DNA of 64,000 nucleotides from Croceibacterium selenioxidans (lineage in GTDB: Bacteria; Pseudomonadota; Alphaproteobacteria; Sphingomonadales; Sphingomonadaceae). The translations under genes and the position numbers were made by a program. The DNA lies in NCBI RefSeq assembly GCF_018599195.1, contig NZ_JAHFVK010000001.1, positions 868,001 to 932,000 on the forward strand, written 5' to 3'. Each line of letters opens with the position of its first letter. The stretch's first letter is position 1. Positions 44,544-52,475 of the stretch are shown piece by piece. The notes beneath the pieces were generated by a model. That model was not told the DNA's origin, made no database searches, and saw nothing but the letters and a program-made list of their open reading frames with translations.

Positions 44544-44935
44544 TGAGTTCTCGGAACCGTGAAGCGGAAAGTGAACCGATAGTCCGAGCCGACAGGGCGG
44601 ACTCCTTCGGCGGGCAAAGGGCGCGCTTCTTCCAACAATAGGGTTCCTCCGCTCACCAGCTCTGGCCGGCCGAGAACGAGTGTTCGCTGATGTGGGCCCT
44701 GGGGAGGCTGAACTGTCACCCGGAGGCGTAGTTGTCCGGGCGAGGCGCACTGCGTTCCCGCGGGGCAGCGGCTATCTTCGACCAATTGCAATGGAACCAG
44801 GCGAATGGTGCCGAGAGCCGCCGTCTGGCCGATGCCAACTCGCGCGACATTCGAGTTGGGTGCCATCGAGCTGACGCAGGCGCCGAGCAAAAGGGGCAGG
44901 CCGATGGCGGCTGTCGGTTTGATGAGGAAACGCAT
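44540..44935 (-). CDS. predicted lipoprotein (EDSRCP family), copy 2
   Basis: This 131-residue protein has a lipobox LLLGAC (Cys near residue 20), then VPLQLVEDSRCPAGTQCASPGQ and a final DYRFTFRFTV. It is a diverged paralogue of the protein at 43121-43510. Its stop overlaps the fda stop by 4 nt, as copy 1 does with pgk. It differs from copy 1 in having Ala-Ser in place of Ile-Trp after the second Cys. The function is unknown. Confidence 0.75.
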   Translation of the reverse strand: MRFLIKPTAAIGLPLLLGACVSSMAPNSNVARVGIGQTAALGTIRLVPLQLVEDSRCPAGTQCASPGQLRLRVTVQPPQGPHQRTLVLGRPELVSGGTLLLEEARPLPAEGVRPVGSDYRFTFRFTVPRTH

Positions 44936-45011
44936 GTCCTTATCCTGCCGGGATGATTCCGGATCGTCCAGACTCTTGGCTGACGGCGACGGTGCGGGTA
45001 GGGCGCTACGA

Positions 45012-45626
45012 ATGTCCGATTGCCAGCTCTATCTGATCTCTCCGCTCGACGTTTCGGGACGCTTTCCTCAGCGGCTCGAACGGGCGCTTGATGCGGGGCC
45101 AATCGCGGCGTTTCAGTTTCGGGTGAAGGATGTCGACCAGCACGAAGCGGCGCGCCTGGCCGATCCGCTGATGTCGATCTGCCGGGCCCGCGATGTCGCG
45201 TTTATCGTCAACGATAGCATTTCGCTGGCCAAGCGCCTGGGGGCGGACGGGGTGCACCTGGGCCAAGGAGACGGCGACATTCGCGAAGCGAGGGAGGCAT
45301 TGGGCCGCGAAGCCCAGATAGGCGTCACCTGCCACGCAAGCAGACACTTGGCGATGGAAGCCGGAGAGGCCGGTGCAGACTACGTGGCTTTCGGGGCGTT
45401 TTTCCCCAGCACGACCAAAGCTACGGAAGTTCGCCCGGAGCCAGAAATTCTCTCCTGGTGGCAGAACCTCTTCGAAATTCCCTGTGTCGCGATCGGCGGG
45501 ATCACGCCAGAGAACTGCTCTCCCTTGGTCGAAGCGGGCGCGGATTTTCTCGCGGTCAGTGGTTCGGTCTGGAATGGGGACGAAGCTCAGGTGATCGAGG
45601 AGTTCACGAACCTCATGAAACGGTAA
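45012..45626 (+). CDS. thiE: thiamine phosphate synthase
   Basis: This 204-residue TIM barrel joins the thiazole and pyrimidine moieties to give thiamine phosphate. FQFRVKD (diphosphate-side Arg/Lys) lies near residue 36, FIVNDSISLAKRLGADGVHLGQGD near residue 65, GVTCHASRHLAMEAGEAGADYVAFGAFFPSTTK near residue 104 and IGGITPENC near residue 162. ATG 45012 gives the usual length; a longer frame from 44805 overlaps the lipoprotein. No TPP riboswitch is seen upstream. Confidence 0.9.
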   Translation: MSDCQLYLISPLDVSGRFPQRLERALDAGPIAAFQFRVKDVDQHEAARLADPLMSICRARDVAFIVNDSISLAKRLGADGVHLGQGDGDIREAREALGREAQIGVTCHASRHLAMEAGEAGADYVAFGAFFPSTTKATEVRPEPEILSWWQNLFEIPCVAIGGITPENCSPLVEAGADFLAVSGSVWNGDEAQVIEEFTNLMKR

Positions 45627-45730
45627 TTGGGACAGATTGCCAACATATTCAGATCGTTCGGGAACCTTGAACACAGTTATTCGTATTATCCTGCTACGAG
45701 GCAATTTTACTCAGGGTTTTTCCCCATAAG

Positions 45731-45761
45731 ACATTGTCAATAAGTGTAAAACCACATTGTC
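45731..45761 (+). repeat. direct repeat ACATTGTC upstream of 45815 gene
   Basis: ACATTGTC occurs at 45731-45738 and 45754-45761, 23 bp apart (about two helical turns), in the 188-bp AT-rich spacer before the small exported protein. It could be a regulator's binding site; no regulator is known. Confidence 0.3.
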
Positions 45762-45814
45762 CTCGTGCTGAAGCTGTGACAAAAAGAGTTCGAATCAGTG
45801 AAGGGGTTCAGGTT

Positions 45815-46045
45815 ATGAAGTTGAGTAAAGCTCTGGTCGCTGCAGTGGCGACGTCGCTCATCACTGCGCCAATTGCCGCCCAGGCTGCAACCGCGCCGGT
45901 CGCTTCGGCCCGCGCTGGCTCAGAGGTCGAAGGTGAAGCGCTTGGCGGCGGCGGATTTATCATCCCGCTGCTCGCGGCTGTTGCGGTAATTCTCGGCATC
46001 GTTGCCGCGACCGGCGGCAGCAACGATCGTCCGACCAGCCCCTAA
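45815..46045 (+). CDS. small exported membrane protein
   Basis: This 76-residue protein has a signal peptide (MKLSKALVAAVATSLITAPIAAQA) and one membrane helix (about residues 46-66, GGGGFIIPLLAAVAVILGIVAATGG). The C-terminus is SNDRPTSP. Start ATG 45815 follows from the signal peptide. It has its own AT-rich upstream region and a strong terminator after it, so it is probably an independent transcript. It is not a PEP-CTERM protein: the last residues lack the motif. The function is unknown. Confidence 0.7.
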   Translation: MKLSKALVAAVATSLITAPIAAQAATAPVASARAGSEVEGEALGGGGFIIPLLAAVAVILGIVAATGGSNDRPTSP

Positions 46046-46103
46046 TTGGACTTGACGCTGCGGGGCGGTATCCGACTGCTTGCGGCGTCGTCCTTTGGGA
46101 ATA

Positions 46104-46140
46104 ACGGCCGTGTGCTTCGCGCGCACGGTCGTTCTCGTTT
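46104..46140 (+). terminator. terminator after 45815 gene
   Basis: ACGGCCGTGTGC (46104-46115) pairs with GCGCACGGTCGT (46121-46132) around the loop TTCGC, and a T-rich tail follows (TTCTCGTTT). It sits between convergent genes and may serve both. Confidence 0.7.
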
Positions 46141-46193
46141 GTTATTTGGACGGACCTATCCGCACTGATTTTGACGATGCGGGTGACTGGCTG

Positions 46194-46541
46194 TCAGTGA
46201 CTTGACCGCACGCAACGCAGCTTGCCAGCCTTTCCATCTTCAAGCAGCCTTACGAAATTCGGACTGATGATGACGAAGCTTTCGCCTTGGCGAGGGCCGC
46301 TGGTGAAAGTCAGGATGTCGCCCCGGCGAAGATAAGCGCCACGGCCCTTCGCGGTGGAATAGCGAGAAGCGCTCTTGATCGTGAAGTTGAGATTGGGCTG
46401 CGCGATCCCTGCGCTCCCGGACGCGTCGCCTGGTAGCTCGCAGACATATTTGCCCCGCTGAACGGTTCCTATCGCACCCTGTGCGTGAACCGGCACGCTG
46501 ATAATCGCGGCCAGCGCCACCAGTGCTGAAATGGATTTCAT
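46194..46541 (-). CDS. exported hypothetical protein with elongation in beta strands
   Basis: This 115-residue protein has a signal peptide (MKSISALVALAAIISVPVHAQ). The mature part has VQRGKYVCELPGDASG near the start, LNFTIKSASRYSTAKGRGAYLRRGDILTFTSGPRQGESFVII and a final KAGKLRCVRSSH. The two Cys residues could form a disulfide. ATG 46541 is set by the signal peptide. It is divergent from efp. The function is unknown. Confidence 0.75.
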   Translation of the reverse strand: MKSISALVALAAIISVPVHAQGAIGTVQRGKYVCELPGDASGSAGIAQPNLNFTIKSASRYSTAKGRGAYLRRGDILTFTSGPRQGESFVIISPNFVRLLEDGKAGKLRCVRSSH

Positions 46542-46640
46542 GCTTGAGTGCCTACCGTGAAACGGCTTGCATTGCCATGAACGCGGTAAATCGCTAGGGG
46601 CCGCCCACATTTTCCCATTCCAATTTGAAAGCTACCTGCG

Positions 46641-47204
46641 ATGAAGATCAGCGGCGTGGACATCCGTCCCGGCAACATTCTCGAATACGAGGGCGGTATC
46701 TGGAAAGTCGCCAAGATTCAACACACGCAGCCCGGCAAGGGCGGCGCCTACATGCAGGTCGAAATGAAGAATCTGCAAGATGGCCGCAAGACCAACGTTC
46801 GCTTCCGCAGTGCGGATACCGTCGAGCGCGTTCGTCTCGACACCAAGGATTTCCAGTACCTGTATGCTGAGGGCGATATGCTCGTCTTCATGGATAAGGA
46901 CACTTACGACCAGATCCAGCTCCCGATCGATCTCATCGGCGATGCGGCCGCGTTCCTGGAAGACGGCATGGAAGTCATGCTCGAACTGTGGGAAGAACGT
47001 CCCATCAGTGTCCAGCTTCCGGACCAGGTCGAAGCGACGATCGTCGAAGCTGATGCGGTTGTGAAGGGCCAGACGGCTTCATCCAGTTACAAGCCCGCCG
47101 TTCTTGAGAACGGCGTGCGCGTGATGGTGCCTCCGCACATCGAAAGTGGTACGCGCATCGTCGTGGATGTTTACGAACGGACTTATGTTGGCAAAGCCGG
47201 ATGA
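46641..47204 (+). CDS. efp: elongation factor P
   Basis: This 187-residue protein relieves ribosome stalling at polyproline. The KOW-like N-terminal domain starts with [22 protein letters not shown]. The tip loop [15 protein letters not shown] carries the Lys that is modified in some bacteria. Two OB domains follow; the last ends with [23 protein letters not shown] 46641 is the conserved start. The next gene begins 1 nt after the stop. Confidence 0.96.
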   Translation: MKISGVDIRPGNILEYEGGIWKVAKIQHTQPGKGGAYMQVEMKNLQDGRKTNVRFRSADTVERVRLDTKDFQYLYAEGDMLVFMDKDTYDQIQLPIDLIGDAAAFLEDGMEVMLELWEERPISVQLPDQVEATIVEADAVVKGQTASSSYKPAVLENGVRVMVPPHIESGTRIVVDVYERTYVGKAG

Positions 47205-47205
47205 T

Positions 47206-47550
47206 ATGAGCAGCATCAGCGATCCCCGTTTCGACGGAATCGATTTCGAGAACAGCTATCTCACGGGCGTCATTTATGACGACGAGTCGCTGACTCTGGA
47301 GATGGACTTCAATCTGTCGGAGAGGCATCCGCAATACGCGGTGCCCCAAGACGGGGACGAAAGCTGCTACCGCGGCGGTTACATCCGGTTTTCGGATATC
47401 GAAGATTTGCAGATCGAGAAGGCGCCCGAACAGGCAGACGATTACTCTATCGTCTATTCCGTCGCTGGGGACGGACGGCGCTTCGAATTTTCCAGCGGGT
47501 GGGGCCAGGTCAAGGTGACCGCAGGCTCCGTCCGTCTTGCGCTCGACTGA
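47206..47550 (+). CDS. hypothetical protein in efp-suhB operon
   Basis: This 114-residue protein starts at ATG 47206, one base after the efp stop. It is acidic and beta-rich, with GVIYDDESLTLEMDFNLSERHPQYAVP and DDYSIVYSVAGDGRRFEFSSGWGQVKVTAGSVRL. It has no signal peptide. No family is recognised. Tight linkage to efp and suhB suggests co-expression. Confidence 0.7.
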   Translation: MSSISDPRFDGIDFENSYLTGVIYDDESLTLEMDFNLSERHPQYAVPQDGDESCYRGGYIRFSDIEDLQIEKAPEQADDYSIVYSVAGDGRRFEFSSGWGQVKVTAGSVRLALD

Positions 47551-47568
47551 CGACGAAGGAACTTAAAA

Positions 47569-48390
47569 TTGGCCGCAGTTTCCGGATTAATCCGCGTGAT
47601 GGAGCGCGCCGCTCGCAAGGCGGGCAGCCGCTTGCGGCGCGACTTCGGCGAGATCGAGCATCTTCAGGTTAGCCGCAAGGGACCTTCGGACTTCGTTTCA
47701 AAGGCCGATCAGGCCGCTGAACGTACGCTGTGGGACGAACTGCGCCAGGCGCGGCCGGACTGGGGTTTCGTTCTCGAGGAGGGCGGAATCATCGAAGGTG
47801 CGCCTGACAAGCCGCGCTGGATTGTTGATCCCCTCGATGGCACCAGCAACTTTCTCCACGGCATTCCTCACTTCGCCATATCCATTGCGGTGCAGGAGCC
47901 CAAGCTCGATGGCAGCGGTTGGGGCGATGTAGTCGCGGGTGTGGTTTACCAGCCCGTCACCGACGAAACCTACTGGGCCGAGAAAACGCGCGGGGCCTGG
48001 CTCCACGATGCTCGACTGCGGGTCTCCTCCCGCCGGAGCTTGTCGGATGCACTGGTCGCGACGGGCATTCCCTATCAGGGGCATGGTAATTTTGGCGAAT
48101 GGATTAGCATCCTCAAGGCCGTGGGACCGCAAGTCGCCGGCATTCGCCGGTTTGGTTCGGCAGCTCTTGATCTCGCCTGGGTTGCCGCGGGACGCTATGA
48201 CGCGTTCTGGGAAAGCGACCTCAGCCCCTGGGACACCGCGGCCGGATGCCTTCTTGTGCGGGAAGCCGGGGGCTTCGTCACTGACTATCGGGGCCGTTCG
48301 CTTCCGATCTGCGACGCGCAGATCATTGCCGGTAATGACACGGTTCATTCGCGCCTGCACAAGCTGATTGCGGCGGCGATTAAGGACTGA
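47569..48390 (+). CDS. suhB: inositol monophosphatase family protein
   Basis: This 273-residue protein has the metal-binding sequence LEEGG near residue 65, IVDPLDGTSNFLHGIPHFAISIAV near residue 85 and WDTAAGCLLVREAGG near residue 222, all of the IMPase/SuhB family. It hydrolyses phosphate from inositol or related sugar phosphates; SuhB also has a role in rRNA transcription in E. coli. The start is TTG 47569, with AAGGA 8 nt upstream. Confidence 0.9.
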   Translation: MAAVSGLIRVMERAARKAGSRLRRDFGEIEHLQVSRKGPSDFVSKADQAAERTLWDELRQARPDWGFVLEEGGIIEGAPDKPRWIVDPLDGTSNFLHGIPHFAISIAVQEPKLDGSGWGDVVAGVVYQPVTDETYWAEKTRGAWLHDARLRVSSRRSLSDALVATGIPYQGHGNFGEWISILKAVGPQVAGIRRFGSAALDLAWVAAGRYDAFWESDLSPWDTAAGCLLVREAGGFVTDYRGRSLPICDAQIIAGNDTVHSRLHKLIAAAIKD

Positions 48391-48448
48391 CAGGACTATC
48401 CTCCTTGAACCCGCCGGGATGCCCGGCTAACCCGCGCACTTGATGGGA

Positions 48449-48532
48449 GCCCCTGTGGCGGAATGGTAGACGCGATCGACTCAAAATCGATTGTCGAAAG
48501 ACGTGCCCGTTCGAGTCGGGCCAGGGGCACCA
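48449..48532 (+). tRNA. tRNA-Leu (anticodon CAA)
   Basis: Acceptor GCCCCTG pairs with CAGGGGC. The D arm reads GGCGGAATGGTAGACGC. The anticodon stem ATCGA/TCGAT encloses CTCAAAA, giving CAA. A variable arm (TGTCGAAAGACGT) marks a class II tRNA. The T arm has GTTCGAGTC. CCA is encoded at 48530-48532. Confidence 0.93.
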
Positions 48533-48725
48533 CTCCCAAAAAACGGCGGAATTCCGCCATTTCCATTGTTGCCGCGAGGGTCAAAGGTGGGCACCGCGGC
48601 GGGTAAGGGCCGTTCTCAGAATGCCGGATGGGCAGCCATGCATCGCCCGATCCAAGAGTCGGCGGTCGACTCATCGCGCCATCCTATCGGCCTTAAACAC
48701 AGTCCGTTTGAGCTCAGGGCCACTG

Positions 48726-50435
48726 CTAGGCGGCTTCTGCACGCTTCGAAAATGGGTCCAGGGACAGCATCGCGCTCATCGGGGTTCGAGTGCAGTCTCG
48801 TCCCATGTCCTTCGCTTCGTAGAGTAGCTTGTCGGCCCGCTCGTAGGATTTTGCGAAGCTTTCATGCTCGGCGAAATTTGTCACTCCCATGCTCGCAGTG
48901 ACTGATCGACCTAGTCCGGCGACTTTTTCGGCGACGGTTGCAGGAATGGCGCGGCGTCGGACTTCGGCAAGGGAAGCGGCATTCTCGCCACGGAGAAGAA
49001 GCACGAATTCCTCGCCCCCCAGCCGGTAAGCGCGAAGGTTGGGCCCCTTTGGCTGCAGCGCATCGCCAACCGCCTTGAGCACTGCGTCGCCCACAGAATG
49101 TCCGTGCGCATCGTTGATCGACTTGAAGTGGTCCAGATCGATGACGGCCAGCGAGCCAAACCCTTCCGATCGAAGCGCCTCGAACTCCCGCTCGATCGCC
49201 CGGCGGTTTGGAAGTCCCGTCAAGGGATCGGTTTCGGACAACAGTTCGAGGAATTCCGCCTCAGTGCGTGCCCGGTCGCGCTCTCGCTTCATCGTCACAA
49301 ACCGGTCTGCCATACCGAGAGTCGTAGAGAGGATTTCGGAAATACATCCAACGTAGAACAGAACCATGGCATCCGTACTGGGCAATCCGGGGGCCACCCC
49401 CGTGACCAGACGAATTAATCCCACCAGGACCATCGGGGCATAGCCGACGGCCTGGAACTTCGCGGCGCGGCTTCCCCGTCGTAAGGCGTCTATCAAGGCG
49501 ATCAGGAAGATGATCAGGATGGGCGCGAACCCGGCCGTGTAGGCGCTCGACTGCACAGGCCGTGCAACGAACGGCAAGGCGGCGTGGAACGCACTCAGGA
49601 ATAAGGCCCATGCCGCGCAGCAAGGGAGCAATCGCCTCAGCCGTGAATGCATTAAACCGGGTTCGATGAAGCGATAGGTGAACATCGCTCCGGCAGCTAC
49701 CGTCATGCCGAAGAGCAGCGTCGTCAGCCAGCTCAGCGTCATCGGAGGCGGATCGAACAGCATCACCGCCAGCCCGGATGACACGACGATGGTCAGCAAC
49801 AGCGTTAGCGCGAGCGCGGAATGCCAGATGACGAAAGGTTCGCGCAGAATCCGGTAGAACGCCACGTTGAAAATCAGCGGCATGACGAGCGTTCCGGACA
49901 ACCCGGCGAGGAGGATGAGCAACCGCATGTTGTCGGCGCCCGCATCGCGCGATGCGAGGTGAGCCTTTTCTAGCGTCATCCGATGGCTTGGCCGGTCGAC
50001 CGCTGTAATGACTTCTCGGGTTTCGCGGGTCACTTTGGGCAGCGGTGCCTTGAAGTACCCTCCGATCAAGGAGTTGGATAAGTCGCCGGCAGCCACTGTC
50101 GCTTGCCGGACCGCACCGTCATGATCGATGGCGAGGAGATGCACTGCCTCCAAAGCGCTGCGCCGCGAAAGGAAATACTTGGGAAGGTCATCTTGAGCGA
50201 CCTCGAAGCGTAGGAGGACTCGCTCTGCATCGATCGAGAACTTCCCGGTGCCGCAGACCCATCTTTCCGGCGTCCCGACTACAGCCATAAGGTCTTCCGT
50301 CAGGCTAGCGTGGGCCCAGCAAGAGCGGCCTGCGGAAGTACTCGTCGCGGAAGCGGGCCCGGCGCTGAAAGACGACAGCGCGGCCAGAAATACCCAAGCC
50401 GACAGAAGACATTTTCGGAAAGAACCCCAGGACAT
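48726..50435 (-). CDS. diguanylate cyclase with 7TM sensory domain
   Basis: This 569-residue membrane protein has a signal peptide, then a periplasmic sensory domain (about residues 30-160, 7TMR-DISM extracellular type). Seven membrane helices follow (about 170-370), then a short coiled coil and a GGDEF domain (about 395-550). The active motif is LGGEEFVLLLRG, and the domain begins DPLTGLPNRRAIEREF. The residues five before GGEEF read GPNL, not RxxD, so the inhibitory site seems lost. It should make cyclic di-GMP in response to a periplasmic signal. It is a candidate source for the PilZ protein at 6426-6830. Confidence 0.9.
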   Translation of the reverse strand: MSWGSFRKCLLSAWVFLAALSSFSAGPASATSTSAGRSCWAHASLTEDLMAVVGTPERWVCGTGKFSIDAERVLLRFEVAQDDLPKYFLSRRSALEAVHLLAIDHDGAVRQATVAAGDLSNSLIGGYFKAPLPKVTRETREVITAVDRPSHRMTLEKAHLASRDAGADNMRLLILLAGLSGTLVMPLIFNVAFYRILREPFVIWHSALALTLLLTIVVSSGLAVMLFDPPPMTLSWLTTLLFGMTVAAGAMFTYRFIEPGLMHSRLRRLLPCCAAWALFLSAFHAALPFVARPVQSSAYTAGFAPILIIFLIALIDALRRGSRAAKFQAVGYAPMVLVGLIRLVTGVAPGLPSTDAMVLFYVGCISEILSTTLGMADRFVTMKRERDRARTEAEFLELLSETDPLTGLPNRRAIEREFEALRSEGFGSLAVIDLDHFKSINDAHGHSVGDAVLKAVGDALQPKGPNLRAYRLGGEEFVLLLRGENAASLAEVRRRAIPATVAEKVAGLGRSVTASMGVTNFAEHESFAKSYERADKLLYEAKDMGRDCTRTPMSAMLSLDPFSKRAEAA

Positions 50436-50711
50436 GGGGCCGCGCTAGGACCGAAATCTTCTCATGGGGTTAAGGCTAAAACGGCCGCGTCCGGAGCATA
50501 TCTCTTGAGGTCCGAATGGGTAGATCGGGCGCCAAGCGGCCCTTCAGCGAGAAAATTTTCCAGTGAAGCGCGTGCCCAATTTTTAGTTATCCGGGGGCGC
50601 CAACCGTAGGGTCAGCGCTTGACCGCTCGATCGTCAGCGCGAGCCGACCGTCTTGGCGGAACCCTCGATTTCCACGGCCGTTGCTTGGCCTATGGTGAAG
50701 GAGGCAATGCC

Positions 50712-50987
50712 ATGGCTGAAGAACGTATTACCCAAGTAGATAGTCCTTCGGGTTCCACTCATACGACGGTGGTGAGCGAAGGCTCGAGGGGTGGGGGCGG
50801 GACGATGTGGATCATCGTCTTGCTGTTGATTCTCTTGGCAGGCGCGGCGCTCTGGCTCTTTTCAGGGATGAGCGGCGCGGAAGTCTCGAAAGACAATGCG
50901 GTGGCTGAAGCGGCCGGTGATGTGGGTAACGCCGCAAACCAGGTCGGCGATGCTGCGCAGAAGGCCGCGGACAAGGTCGGCAACTGA
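50712..50987 (+). CDS. small single-pass membrane protein
   Basis: This 91-residue protein starts at ATG 50712, 8 nt after GAAGGAGG. A polar N-terminus (MAEERITQVDSPSGSTHTTVV) is followed by one helix (about residues 32-51, MWIIVLLLILLAGAALWLFSG). A C-terminal Ala-rich amphipathic part has the repeats AAGDVGNAANQVGDAAQKAADKVGN. It resembles small sphingomonad stress or cell-envelope proteins. The function is unknown. Confidence 0.7.
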   Translation: MAEERITQVDSPSGSTHTTVVSEGSRGGGGTMWIIVLLLILLAGAALWLFSGMSGAEVSKDNAVAEAAGDVGNAANQVGDAAQKAADKVGN

Positions 50988-51086
50988 TCACTTTGTAGCC
51001 GACCTACGTGTAAAGTTTACCGACATTTCATCTCTCGTCTCTAACCGGTCGTAGTCCACCTCAGAGGGTGGGCGCGGCCGGTTGGA

Positions 51087-52475
51087 ATGATGGTTCGTCT
51101 CTTCAAGCACTATGTACCGCATGCCGTCCTGCTGCTCGGCGCGATCGACGGCGGACTCTTGGTGCTTTCAGGAGATATGGCCTGGTCGCTGCGAGCGGCG
51201 CAGATCGGGATGGATCCTGGCGCTCTCATCGACCGCTTCGGCATGCTGGCCGGCTTCGCGGTAGTCGTGATGGCCGCGATGATTTCAGTTGGCGTCTACG
51301 GCAGCGACGCGTTGCGTTCTCATCGCTTTGCCGCCGCTCGATTGCTGGTTGCGGTCAGCTTGGGACTGATCGCCCTCGCGCTGCTCGATTTCGTTTTGCC
51401 GGGGCACACGTTTTGGCGATCCACACTGCTCTACGCGATGGGCTTCGCGATCGTGTTCCTCATGCTCAACCGGATCGCGGTGGGCGGAATTCTCGGAGCA
51501 AGCGCCTTTCGTCGGCGCGTCCTAGTGTTGGGAGCAGGCCATCGGGCACTGCGCCTCAAAACACTAAGTGAAGACCCGGGTAGCGGCTTTTGCATCGTGG
51601 GTTATGTCGACATGAACGAGGGCCATCCCTTGATCGTCGAGGCTGACGTCCGTTCCGCGATAGAGGATTTCTCAAGTTTCGTGGCGAACACGAAGGCGAG
51701 CGAAGTGGTCCTGGCACTGGAGGAGCGACGGAATGCCCTGCCGCTCAAGGACTTGCTTCGGATCAAGACGGCAGGCGTACACGTGAATGACTTTTCGAGC
51801 TTCATGGAGCGCGAAACGGGCCGCGTGGACCTTGATACTCTCAATCCCAGCTGGTTGATCTTTTCGGACGGCTTCTCGTCAGGGCGAGCCTTTTCGAGCG
51901 CGGCCAAGCGACTGTTCGATATTTTGGCCAGCGGCCTGCTCTTGCTCCTGAGTTTCCCGGTGATCGCGCTGTTCGCGTTGCTGGTAAAGATCGACAGCAA
52001 GGGCCCTGCGCTTTTCCGGCAAGTTCGCGTGGGATTGTACGGTCAGCCATTCATCCTCCTAAAGCTGCGCTCGATGCGCATCGACGCGGAGGCGGGCGGC
52101 GCGAAATGGGCGGAGAAGGACGATCCTCGGGTAACCCGGGTGGGACGCTTGATCCGGAAGATACGGGTCGACGAGTTGCCGCAAGTCTGGACGGTGTTGA
52201 CCGGCAAGATGAGTTTCGTCGGACCGCGGCCCGAGGTGCCGGCGTTTGTTGACGATCTGGATGATCGGATTCCCTTCTATGCCGAGCGGCACATGGTGAA
52301 GCCTGGCATCACTGGATGGGCCCAGATCAATTATCCATACGGCGCCTCGATTGAAGATTCGCGACGTAAGCTCGAATACGATCTCTATTACGCCAAGAAC
52401 TACACGCCCTTCCTCGATCTCCTGATTCTACTGCAGACCCTGCGGGTGATCATCTGGCCGGAAGGCTCGCGCTAA
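51087..52475 (+). CDS. epsB: PEP-CTERM/exosortase-associated sugar transferase (EpsB-type)
   Basis: This 462-residue protein is an initiating glycosylphosphotransferase of the exosortase-associated subfamily. Four N-terminal membrane helices are followed by a central nucleotide-binding-like domain ([16 protein letters not shown] near residue 143). The sugar transferase domain has [52 protein letters not shown] and [17 protein letters not shown]. It is the first gene of the block with prsK, prsR and prsT, overlapping prsK by one base (TAATG). Confidence 0.87.
   Translation: MMVRLFKHYVPHAVLLLGAIDGGLLVLSGDMAWSLRAAQIGMDPGALIDRFGMLAGFAVVVMAAMISVGVYGSDALRSHRFAAARLLVAVSLGLIALALLDFVLPGHTFWRSTLLYAMGFAIVFLMLNRIAVGGILGASAFRRRVLVLGAGHRALRLKTLSEDPGSGFCIVGYVDMNEGHPLIVEADVRSAIEDFSSFVANTKASEVVLALEERRNALPLKDLLRIKTAGVHVNDFSSFMERETGRVDLDTLNPSWLIFSDGFSSGRAFSSAAKRLFDILASGLLLLLSFPVIALFALLVKIDSKGPALFRQVRVGLYGQPFILLKLRSMRIDAEAGGAKWAEKDDPRVTRVGRLIRKIRVDELPQVWTVLTGKMSFVGPRPEVPAFVDDLDDRIPFYAERHMVKPGITGWAQINYPYGASIEDSRRKLEYDLYYAKNYTPFLDLLILLQTLRVIIWPEGSR

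Noticed and set aside
44700-45011. TPP riboswitch before thiE
   Set aside because: The thiE upstream region lies within the oppositely oriented lipoprotein gene and its 5' flank, and shows no CTGAGA-type THI box.
45815-46045. PEP-CTERM substrate candidate near the Prs system
   Set aside because: The protein has a signal peptide and a hydrophobic helix, but no PEP motif before the helix and no basic tail after it.
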